Part shown: positions 6,591-12,873 of the stretch, one piece after another
Layout of the letters: every line of letters starts with the position of its first letter
Numbering within the stretch: position 1 is the first letter of the stretch
Source of the DNA: Sporomusaceae bacterium UBA1887
GTDB taxonomy: Bacteria > Bacillota > Negativicutes > Sporomusales > DSM-15969
Direction of reading: 5' to 3'
Assembly (NCBI GenBank): GCA_002337925.1
Contig: DDHB01000069.1
Location: forward strand, 1-21,864
DNA length: 21,864 nt
The notes under the pieces: model-generated
What the model was told of the DNA's origin: nothing
Databases searched by the model: none
The model's input: the letters and a program-made list of their open reading frames with translations, nothing else
Made by a program: the position numbers and the translations under genes

Positions 6591-7150
6591 GTAATCAGTT
6601 GGCTACTACCTATGCCCAGGCAATTTTTGAACTGGCCCAAGGGAAGAATCTACTTGACCAGGTTGAAAAAGAACTGTTAATGGTGGAAGAAACCATTAAG
6701 GCTCAGGCGGATTTGGCCACATTGATTTATCATCCCCGCGTTCCGGTGGATGCCAAAAAAGATACGATTAGAAAAGTGTTTGGCAGTGAATTAACTGATT
6801 TTGTTTGCAACTTTCTCCTGTTGCTGGTCGATAAACGGCGCGAAACTGTAATAGAAGGAATCATTCGTGAATATGTGATTCTTGCTAACAAAGCTCGCAA
6901 TATTGTCGAAGCAGAGGTTACAACCGCGCTGCCTTTATCACAAGCTGAGCAAGAACAGCTTGGAATGAAGCTCAGTAAGGTTACCGGACAGGTTGTAGCG
7001 ATCAAAACGGTTGTCGATCCGGCAATCATTGGTGGCGTAGTTGTAAAAATTGGCGATAAACTGATTGACGGCAGTATTGTCCGTCAACTGAAAGCGTTTG
7101 AACAAGCGCTGCTCAGAACTGAAGTGACTAAGATTGGGGTGACAAGCTGA
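6584..7150 (+). CDS. atpH: ATP synthase F1 subunit delta
   Basis: Delta joins the b stalk to the top of the alpha3beta3 head. The 188-residue protein shows the family start, NQLATTYAQAIFELA, and the conserved C-terminal pattern with DPAIIGGVVVKIGDKLIDGSI (near 145-166) followed by a short helix. Length is normal. The ATG overlaps the atpF stop by 7 bases and is preceded by AGGTGG. Two bases separate its TGA from the atpA start. Confidence 0.95.
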   Translation: MLSNQLATTYAQAIFELAQGKNLLDQVEKELLMVEETIKAQADLATLIYHPRVPVDAKKDTIRKVFGSELTDFVCNFLLLLVDKRRETVIEGIIREYVILANKARNIVEAEVTTALPLSQAEQEQLGMKLSKVTGQVVAIKTVVDPAIIGGVVVKIGDKLIDGSIVRQLKAFEQALLRTEVTKIGVTS

Positions 7151-7152
7151 GT

Positions 7153-8682
7153 ATGAAAATGAGGCCAGAAGAAATTACGGCTATCATCAAGCAGCAAATA
7201 GAGCAATACCAAGTAGACCTCAACGTTGATGATGTCGGCACTGTTATTGAAGTAGGCGACGGAATTGCCCGTATACACGGTTTGGAAAAAGCTATGGCCG
7301 GTGAGTTGTTAGAATTCCCTCACAACATTTACGGCATGGTTCTTAATCTGGAAGAAGATAATGTAGGTGCCGTGCTTTTGGGCGGCGAGACAGAAATTAA
7401 AGAAGGCGACTCAGTTCGCCGCACCAGCCGCATCATGCAGGTACCTGTTGGTGAGGCTATGGTAGGTCGTGTTGTTAATGCTCTTGGTCAGCCAATTGAT
7501 GGCAAAGGTGCAATCAATACGACTGAATTCCGTCCGGTAGAATATCAGGCCCCTGGCATTGCTGACCGCCAGTCGGTTAAGGAGCCAATGCAAACAGGCT
7601 TGAAAGCGATTGACTCGATGGTACCAATTGGCCGTGGCCAACGGGAACTGATCATTGGCGACCGCGGCACCGGTAAGACGGCTGTAGCGATTGACACGAT
7701 TCTGAATCAAAAAGGCCAAGGCGTGACTTGTATTTATGTAGCGATTGGCCAAAAAGCTTCTACTGTTGCCCGTGTTGTCCGGACTTTGGAAGAAGCCGGC
7801 GCCATGGAATACACGATCGTTGTAGCTGCGACTGCTTCTGATAGTGCACCGCTGCAATATTTGGCACCTTATGCAGGTGTTACTATGGGTGAATACTTCA
7901 TGTACAAAGGACAAGCTGTTCTGTGCGTATACGATGATTTATCCAAACATGCCGTAGCATACCGGGCCATGTCATTGCTGTTACGTCGTCCTCCAGGCCG
8001 CGAAGCATATCCTGGCGACGTATTCTATCTACATTCCCGTTTATTAGAGCGGGCTGCCAAGCTTTCTGAAGAATTGGGCGGTGGTTCCATTACTGCATTG
8101 CCTATTATCGAAACATTGGCAGGCGACGTTTCTGCATACATTCCGACAAACGTTATTTCTATTACTGATGGTCAGATATTCCTGGAGAGTGAATTATTCT
8201 ACTCCGGTATCCGCCCTGCCATTAACGTTGGTTTGTCCGTATCCCGCGTAGGCGGCTCGGCGCAAATCAAGGCTATGAAGCAAGTTGCGGGCAGACTTCG
8301 TCTCGATCTGGCTCAGTATCGCGAATTAGCCGCTTTTGCGCAATTCGGTTCCGATTTGGACAAAGCGACGAAAGCCCAAATTGATCGGGGTCAACGTACT
8401 ACGGAGATCCTGAAACAGTCTCAGTATTCGCCGCTGGTTGTTGAAGAGCAGGTAATGGTTATTTATACTGCTGTAAACGGTTATCTTGATGATCTTGCAG
8501 TAGAAGACGTAACTAAATTTGAGCACGACTTCCTGAAGTTCATGCGTGGTAATTATGCTGAAATTTCTAAGACCATTCGTGAAAAGAAGGCTCTTGACAG
8601 CGCTACTGAGGAAGCACTTAAGAAAGCAATTAGAGAATTCAAAGATACATTTGTTTCTTATACTAAAGGCGCGGCGAGGTGA
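7153..8682 (+). CDS. atpA: ATP synthase F1 subunit alpha
   Basis: Alpha is the non-catalytic nucleotide-binding subunit of the F1 head. The 509-residue protein has an N-terminal beta-barrel domain (to about 95). The Walker A motif GDRGTGKT is at 169-176. A Walker B region is at VYDDLSKH (259-266). The alpha/beta signature PAINVGLSVS is at 355-364. R365 follows it and matches the arginine finger that reaches into the catalytic site of beta. The C-terminal helical domain is complete. The ATG at 7153 follows GGGGTGA; a second in-frame ATG two codons later is possible. The stop overlaps the ribosome binding site of atpG. Confidence 0.98.
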   Translation: MKMRPEEITAIIKQQIEQYQVDLNVDDVGTVIEVGDGIARIHGLEKAMAGELLEFPHNIYGMVLNLEEDNVGAVLLGGETEIKEGDSVRRTSRIMQVPVGEAMVGRVVNALGQPIDGKGAINTTEFRPVEYQAPGIADRQSVKEPMQTGLKAIDSMVPIGRGQRELIIGDRGTGKTAVAIDTILNQKGQGVTCIYVAIGQKASTVARVVRTLEEAGAMEYTIVVAATASDSAPLQYLAPYAGVTMGEYFMYKGQAVLCVYDDLSKHAVAYRAMSLLLRRPPGREAYPGDVFYLHSRLLERAAKLSEELGGGSITALPIIETLAGDVSAYIPTNVISITDGQIFLESELFYSGIRPAINVGLSVSRVGGSAQIKAMKQVAGRLRLDLAQYRELAAFAQFGSDLDKATKAQIDRGQRTTEILKQSQYSPLVVEEQVMVIYTAVNGYLDDLAVEDVTKFEHDFLKFMRGNYAEISKTIREKKALDSATEEALKKAIREFKDTFVSYTKGAAR

Positions 8683-8688
8683 TGATAT

Positions 8689-9540
8689 ATGCCTAGTGCA
8701 CGGGACATACGCCGCCGCATTAAAAGCGTAAAAAACATCCAGCAGATTACCAAAGCCATGAAAATGGTTGCTGCAGCGCGGCTGCGCCGGGCTCAGGAAC
8801 GGGCAAGTGCCAGTCGTCCTTATACCGAAAAAATCCAGGAAGTGCTGGCAAGCGTGACCGCCAGTGTCCGTGATGCTGAGCATCCTCTTTTAGTTGTCCG
8901 GGAAGTTAATAAGACCGGCTATTTGGTTATCGGTGCCGATAAAGGCTTGGCAGGGGCTTATACGTCTAACCTGATGAAGGAAGCTGTCGCTCAGGTACGA
9001 GGCAAAGACAATGTTGAGCTGATCACTGTTGGTCGCAAACCACGCGATTATTTTCGCCGCAGAAGCTATAATGTCATTGGTGAATACAGCGGTTTTTCAG
9101 AAAAACCGGAATATCATCATGCCGTTACTTTAGCAGCAGATGTGGCTAACCGTTTTGCTGCCGGTGAATTGGATGAAGTGCACCTGGTTTATACCCGGTT
9201 TATTTCACCGATTAACCAAAAACCAACAACATTGAAGCTATTGCCAGTTGACGATAGTCAAGCTGCAGCTGGAGACGTTCAGGGTGAATATATCTTTGAA
9301 CCGTCAGCGGCTGAAGTGCTTAATCAATTGCTTCCCAAATATTTGGAAACAGTTATTTACGGCGCTTTGCTTCAGGCGGCAGCCAGTGAACTTGGCTCCC
9401 GTATGACGGCAATGGGCTCAGCAACGGATAATGCTCAGGAATTAATAGCTAAGTTGGTACTCAATTACAACAAAGTGCGCCAGGCGACCATCACTCGCGA
9501 GCTTTCCGAGATCGTTGGCGGCGCAGAAGCGTTAAAATAA
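8689..9540 (+). CDS. atpG: ATP synthase F1 subunit gamma
   Basis: Gamma is the central rotor shaft that couples c-ring rotation to catalysis. The 283-residue protein begins with the typical RDIRRRIKSVKNIQQITKAMKMVAAA helix (6-31) and ends with the family's long C-terminal helix, including ELGSRMTAMGSATDNA and a final EIVGGAEAL. It therefore looks complete. The start follows GAGGTGATG, which overlaps the atpA stop. A gap of 162 bases then separates it from atpD, far longer than the other joints of the operon apart from atpB-atpE and atpE-atpF. Confidence 0.97.
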   Translation: MPSARDIRRRIKSVKNIQQITKAMKMVAAARLRRAQERASASRPYTEKIQEVLASVTASVRDAEHPLLVVREVNKTGYLVIGADKGLAGAYTSNLMKEAVAQVRGKDNVELITVGRKPRDYFRRRSYNVIGEYSGFSEKPEYHHAVTLAADVANRFAAGELDEVHLVYTRFISPINQKPTTLKLLPVDDSQAAAGDVQGEYIFEPSAAEVLNQLLPKYLETVIYGALLQAAASELGSRMTAMGSATDNAQELIAKLVLNYNKVRQATITRELSEIVGGAEALK

Positions 9541-9702
9541 TAAACTAACCCCCAAGGTTGTCGATAATAGTTCATATGCTAGGCGGCAGGATGACGCGAC
9601 TGGAGCAGTACTGGCAGTACGCGGAAGAAGCGCCCGGACTAACAACGACGCAGATGGACTGTTAGCGGCAGACTTGGCAAGTAAGGAGGGGGAACCCGAC
9701 AC
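9541..9702 (+). other. atpG-atpD gap filled by an open, coding-like frame
   Basis: The whole gap is open in one frame, from just after the TAA at 9533-9535 to the TGA at 9704-9706, which overlaps the atpD ATG as ATGA. Of the 54 sense codons from 9542 onward, 26 begin with G, as real coding frames tend to. There is no ATG, GTG or TTG until the TTG at codon 45, so ordinary initiation is not obvious. A second small ORF (ATG at 9576, 29 codons) lacks a ribosome binding site. CTAACA/TGTTAG could pair around 9638-9665. I do not recognise a product. It may be a degraded gene, a non-canonically started small protein or a structured spacer. Confidence 0.4.
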
Positions 9703-11121
9703 ATGACAAAAGAACATGTAGGTAAAGTAATCCAAGTTATTGGACCTGTTGTTGATGCTACATTTCCCCCGGAACAGTTGCCTGAAATATATAATGCCAT
9801 CAAAATTCAGGGACAATCGGGCGAGCTTAAGGTAGAGCTGACTGCTGAAGTTATGCAACACTTGGGCGATAATACCGTTCGCTGCGTAGCTATGAGCTCC
9901 ACAGACGGTTTGACTCGTGGTATGGATGCAATCGACACCGGTGCTCCTATTACCGTACCTGTTGGCCAAGGCACTCTGGGCCGGATATTCAATGTATTAG
10001 GTAAGACGGTTGATAATAGTGATGCTGAAGTGCAAGCTTCTGCCCAATGGCCAATCCATCGTCCGGCACCTAGCTTCGAAGATCAGTCTTCCGCTACAGC
10101 CATCCTGGAAACAGGGATAAAGGTTGTTGACCTTATCGCTCCTTATGCTAAAGGTGGTAAGATTGGACTCTTTGGCGGTGCAGGTGTTGGCAAGACCGTT
10201 CTAATCATGGAACTCATCCGTAACATTGCAACTGAGCATGGCGGCTACTCGGTATTTGCCGGTGTAGGCGAGCGGACCCGTGAGGGAAATGATTTGTGGG
10301 AAGAGATGAAGGAATCAGGCGTTATCGAGAAAACTGCTCTTGTATACGGGCAGATGAACGAGCCGCCTGGAGCCCGTATGCGCGTAGCGCTTACTGCTCT
10401 GACTATGGCTGAGTATTTCCGTGATCAGCAGGGACAGGACGTACTGCTGTTTGTTGATAACATTTTCCGCTTTATTCAGGCAGGTTCAGAGGTATCGGCG
10501 CTGCTTGGCCGTATGCCTTCTGCTGTAGGCTATCAGCCGACACTGGGTACTGACGTAGGTGCTCTGCAGGAACGGATTACCTCTACTAAGAGTGGTTCAA
10601 TCACTTCTGTACAAGCTGTATATGTACCGGCCGATGACCTGACTGACCCTGCTCCGGCAGCAACATTTGCTCATTTGGATGCTACTACGGTATTATCCAG
10701 GCAAATTGCCGAGCTGGGGATTTATCCGGCAGTGGATCCTCTGGACTCCACTTCCCGTATTCTTGATCCTCTTACACTTGGCGAAGAGCATTATGAAGTT
10801 GCCCGCGGCGTGCAGGAAGTTCTGCAGCGCTATAAGGAACTTCAGGATATCATTGCCATCCTGGGGATGGAAGAACTGTCTGATGATGATAAGCTGACCG
10901 TAAGCCGGGCCCGGAAGATTCAAAGATTCCTTAGCCAGCCTTTCTTCGTTGCTGAGGCTTTCACCGGCACTCCTGGCAAATATGTGCCACTGAAGGAAAC
11001 GATCCGCGGATTTAAAGAAATTATCAGCGGTAAACATGATGACCTGCCTGAATCGGCATTCTACATGGTAGGCACTATTGACGAAGCGGTGGAAAAGGCG
11101 CGCACAATGAAGGGGGAATAA
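9703..11121 (+). CDS. atpD: ATP synthase F1 subunit beta
   Basis: Beta is the catalytic subunit of F1 and makes or hydrolyses ATP. The 472-residue protein has the N-terminal barrel (to about 75). The Walker A motif GGAGVGKT is at 158-165, the catalytic glutamate E190 lies in GERTREG, and LLFVDNIFRF carries the Walker B aspartate. The PAVDPLDSTS signature is near 344-353. The C-terminal domain carries the DELSEED-like MEELSDDDK segment, which contacts gamma and epsilon. Length is normal. AAGGAGGGGG (9683-9692) is the ribosome binding site, with rather long spacing. The ATG overlaps the TGA of the upstream open frame. Confidence 0.98.
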   Translation: MTKEHVGKVIQVIGPVVDATFPPEQLPEIYNAIKIQGQSGELKVELTAEVMQHLGDNTVRCVAMSSTDGLTRGMDAIDTGAPITVPVGQGTLGRIFNVLGKTVDNSDAEVQASAQWPIHRPAPSFEDQSSATAILETGIKVVDLIAPYAKGGKIGLFGGAGVGKTVLIMELIRNIATEHGGYSVFAGVGERTREGNDLWEEMKESGVIEKTALVYGQMNEPPGARMRVALTALTMAEYFRDQQGQDVLLFVDNIFRFIQAGSEVSALLGRMPSAVGYQPTLGTDVGALQERITSTKSGSITSVQAVYVPADDLTDPAPAATFAHLDATTVLSRQIAELGIYPAVDPLDSTSRILDPLTLGEEHYEVARGVQEVLQRYKELQDIIAILGMEELSDDDKLTVSRARKIQRFLSQPFFVAEAFTGTPGKYVPLKETIRGFKEIISGKHDDLPESAFYMVGTIDEAVEKARTMKGE

Positions 11122-11124
11122 GAC

Positions 11125-11538
11125 ATGGCCAAGACGATCCGACTGGACATTGTCACCCCTGATAAAATAGCATACTCAGCAGATGTTAATATGGTTATTG
11201 CCCGTGCTACTAACGGCGATATCGGTATTCTGCCAGGGCATGCACCGTTAATTGCTGGATTGGATATTTGGCCTCTGCGCATTCTGACTGATGAGGGGGA
11301 AACTGAAATCGTTCTTTGCAGCGGTTTCATGGAAGTTCGGCCTGATAAAGTAACCATATTGGCTGCTTGCGCCGAGCTGCCCGAAACAATCGATATTGCG
11401 CGAGCTGAAGCTGCCAGAGAAAGAGCGGAAGGCCGCTTAAAGGCTGCTGATTCCAGCATTGACGTTACCCGTGCAGAAGCAGCACTAAGACGGGCGATTG
11501 TGCGTCTGCGTGTGGCTGAACACAGTAAGCATTTTTAA
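11125..11538 (+). CDS. atpC: ATP synthase F1 subunit epsilon
   Basis: Epsilon links gamma to the c ring and can inhibit ATP hydrolysis. The 137-residue protein has the N-terminal beta sandwich (about 1-87) with the family motif GDIGILPGHAPLIAGL (32-47). A C-terminal Ala/Arg/Glu-rich helical hairpin (about 90-133) is the part that can insert into the head. Three bases separate it from atpD. Its TAA overlaps the 5' arm of the operon terminator. Confidence 0.96.
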   Translation: MAKTIRLDIVTPDKIAYSADVNMVIARATNGDIGILPGHAPLIAGLDIWPLRILTDEGETEIVLCSGFMEVRPDKVTILAACAELPETIDIARAEAARERAEGRLKAADSSIDVTRAEAALRRAIVRLRVAEHSKHF

Positions 11539-11574
11539 GAAAAACAACCCCAGATTTGGGGTTGTTTTTCTTTT
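11537..11574 (+). terminator. Rho-independent terminator of the atp operon
   Basis: Bases 11537-11551 and 11558-11572 are perfect 15-base complements around a 6-base loop, with ACCCC/GGGGT at the top of the stem. The 3' arm supplies the T run. The hairpin begins within the atpC stop codon, so it ends the operon immediately. Confidence 0.93.
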
Positions 11575-11627
11575 CCGCTAAATTAGTAAATACTATACAC
11601 ATCAACAAAGGCAGGATTTAGCTTCAT

Positions 11628-11656
11628 TTGACGAGAAAGGCACATTGGTGTATTGC
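11628..11656 (+). promoter_or_regulatory. Possible promoter of the thioesterase pair
   Basis: TTGACG (11628-11633), a 17-base spacer and TATTGC (11651-11656) lie upstream of the ribosome binding site AGGAGGA at 11664-11670. The -35 is good and the -10 poor. A terminator lies just upstream, so some promoter is needed in this interval. Confidence 0.4.
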
Positions 11657-11675
11657 ACATGCTAGGAGGAAATAT

Positions 11676-12167
11676 ATGAATTCCAAAACAGTTGATCAGT
11701 CCAGAGTCATTATGTCAAATATTATGATGCCGGAACATGCTAATCCATCCGGAAATGTTCATGGCGGTGAAATAATGAAATTAATGGATAACACGGCCGG
11801 AGTTGTTGCCTGCCGGCATGCCCGTACAAATATCGTAACAGCGAGAGTGGATTCATTGAAGTTCCTTCATCCTATTAGGGTGAGCAATGTTATTACCTGC
11901 TATGGCGAATTAACATTTGTCGGCAAAAGCTCAATGGAAATATCCGTGACCGTAACTGTTGAGGATTTGTCTAAGGAAGAACCGGCTAAAATTGCATTGA
12001 CAGGTTTTTTTACTTTTGTTGCACTCGATGATCAGGGTCATCCCCGGCAGGTGCCAGCTTTGGAAGTGCGAACTGAGGAGGAGCGCCGCTCCTGGGAAGC
12101 GGCGCAGCAGCGATATTTGTCCTATAAACAGGAGCAGAAAGGAGCGGAGACAAAAAATGGCGATTGA
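11676..12167 (+). CDS. Acyl-CoA thioesterase, YciA/BACH-type hotdog
   Basis: This cytoplasmic hotdog-fold enzyme hydrolyses acyl-CoA to free acid and CoA. The 163-residue protein shows the acyl-CoA hydrolase pattern NPSGNVHGGEIMKLMDNTAG (23-42). It has the conserved H29-G-G and D38, a substrate-side RVDSLKFLHPIRV strand, and the typical GKSSMEI. An acidic, Gln-rich C-terminal tail follows the fold. The start at 11676 is set by AGGAGGAA just upstream; an in-frame TTG at 11628 would fall in the promoter region. The end overlaps the next gene by 11 bases, so a second hotdog protein was probably made with it. Chain-length preference cannot be told from sequence. Confidence 0.88.
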   Translation: MNSKTVDQSRVIMSNIMMPEHANPSGNVHGGEIMKLMDNTAGVVACRHARTNIVTARVDSLKFLHPIRVSNVITCYGELTFVGKSSMEISVTVTVEDLSKEEPAKIALTGFFTFVALDDQGHPRQVPALEVRTEEERRSWEAAQQRYLSYKQEQKGAETKNGD

Positions 12168-12557
12168 AACATCAGTTTATCCTAATACTATCTTAGAAGT
12201 ATTAGGAATAGTGATATAGGAAGTTTACCGGATAAGATAACCGCCACAATGCCTGTTAATAACGCTACCCTTCAGCCTTTTGGCTTATTACATGGCGGTG
12301 CATCAGTAGTACTGGCAGAAAGTGTTGCAAGTTTGGGTGCGTATAATCTAATTGATCAGTCCACTCACTATGCCGTTGGTTTAGAAATCAACGTCAATCA
12401 TATTCGGTCAAAGCGTGAAGGCATGGTTACAGCTGTTGGAGTTCCTCTGCATAAGGGCCGCACTACAATGGTGTGGGAAATGAAAATTATCGATGAAGAA
12501 CACAAACTAATATGTATTTCTCGGTGTACGATCGGTATAATTTCTATAAACAAATAA
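12157..12557 (+). pseudogene. Frameshifted PaaI/MenI-type hotdog thioesterase
   Basis: The gene starts at the ATG at 12157 behind GGAGCGGAG and reads MAIETSVYPNTILEVLGI before hitting TAG at 12217. The rest of the protein continues in another frame: DIGSLPDKITATMPVN, then QPFGLLHGGASVVLAE. One missing base around 12211-12213 explains the break. Restoring it gives a 133-residue protein, normal for the family, with Gln, His-Gly-Gly and the likely catalytic Glu at about 40, 46-48 and 55. A start at the ATG at 12249 would drop about 31 residues and has no ribosome binding site. Relatives hydrolyse aryl- or 1,4-dihydroxy-2-naphthoyl-CoA. It may be a true pseudogene, a phase-varying gene or a sequence error. 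It overlaps the preceding thioesterase gene. Confidence 0.8.
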
Positions 12558-12577
12558 TATTATCCGCAAAACGATAT
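12551..12577 (+). promoter_or_regulatory. Possible sigma-28-type (motility) promoter
   Basis: CAAA (12551-12554), a 15-base spacer and AACGATAT (12570-12577) resemble the flagellar/chemotaxis sigma consensus TAAA-N15-GCCGATAT. It would start transcription upstream of the riboswitch and fits a chemoreceptor gene. It overlaps the end of the thioesterase gene. TTGCAC at 12578 could instead be a -35, but no good -10 follows it. Confidence 0.35.
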
Positions 12578-12640
12578 TGCACACAGGATTTTAAGTCAAA
12601 ATGTCGAATTATGGGATGAAAATGAAAAAAATGTCAAACT

Positions 12641-12717
12641 GCAGCAAACTTATTGAAAAATAAGGACGCAAAGCCATGGGTCTAATACTGAAAAAAGGTA
12701 ATGACTGCCAGGTTGCT
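12641..12717 (+). ncRNA. Cyclic-di-GMP-I (GEMM-I) riboswitch aptamer
   Basis: The aptamer opens with AGCAA (12643-12647), which pairs with TTGCT (12713-12717). Inside, CTTATT and AATAAG (12649-12654, 12659-12664) form a 6-bp stem with a GAAA tetraloop. The GEMM-I signature GACGCAAAGCC is at 12665-12675, followed by ATGGGTCTAA. The 3' side, TGCCAGGTTGCT, contains the conserved tetraloop-receptor and closing region. These elements occur in the order known for the c-di-GMP-I class. The aptamer's 3' strand overlaps the 5' arm of the next terminator. It precedes a chemoreceptor gene, a target class often found with this riboswitch. Confidence 0.9.
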
Positions 12718-12748
12718 ACGAATTTAATTCGTATGTACCTGGTTTTTT
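12708..12748 (+). terminator. Riboswitch-controlled terminator (expression platform)
   Basis: CCAGGT (12708-12713) pairs with ACCTGG (12737-12742). TACGAAT (12717-12723) pairs with ATTCGTA (12727-12733) around a TTA loop, with a 3x3 internal loop between the stems. TTTTTT follows at 12743-12748. Bases 12708-12717 are also needed for the folded aptamer. Ligand binding should therefore block this hairpin and let transcription continue, making an ON switch. That direction is inferred from the overlap. Confidence 0.88.
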
Positions 12749-12873
12749 GCATTTTTTTCTTATATATTACCCTTGCAGCAGTGTGAATCATCTTAAATTG
12801 CGATAGGGGGAATCGCAACAAATAATTAATTTTATTATTTTATAAGGCAATAATCAGAAAGGGAGGATTTACT
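12749..12873 (+). other. Leader between riboswitch terminator and chemoreceptor
   Basis: This AT-rich leader holds one clear hairpin: TTGCGAT and ATCGCAA (12798-12804, 12812-12818), a 7-bp stem whose loop is AGGGGGA. No T run follows, so it is not a terminator. The gene's ribosome binding site, AAAGGGAGGA, lies at 12858-12867. I see no other feature. Confidence 0.5.

Noticed and set aside
8326..8883. 185-residue minus-strand ORF across the end of atpA and start of atpG
   Set aside because: It is antisense to two essential ATP synthase genes and shows no recognisable motif.
9532..9969. 145-residue minus-strand ORF across the atpG-atpD gap
   Set aside because: Most of it is antisense to atpD. 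The gap itself fits better as a plus-strand frame with G-starting codons and an ATGA junction.
12016..12219. 67-residue plus-strand ORF overlapping the two thioesterase genes
   Set aside because: Only its last 20 codons (from the ATG at 12157) are real, as the N-terminal part of the frameshifted thioesterase. The upstream part is out of frame with the first thioesterase.
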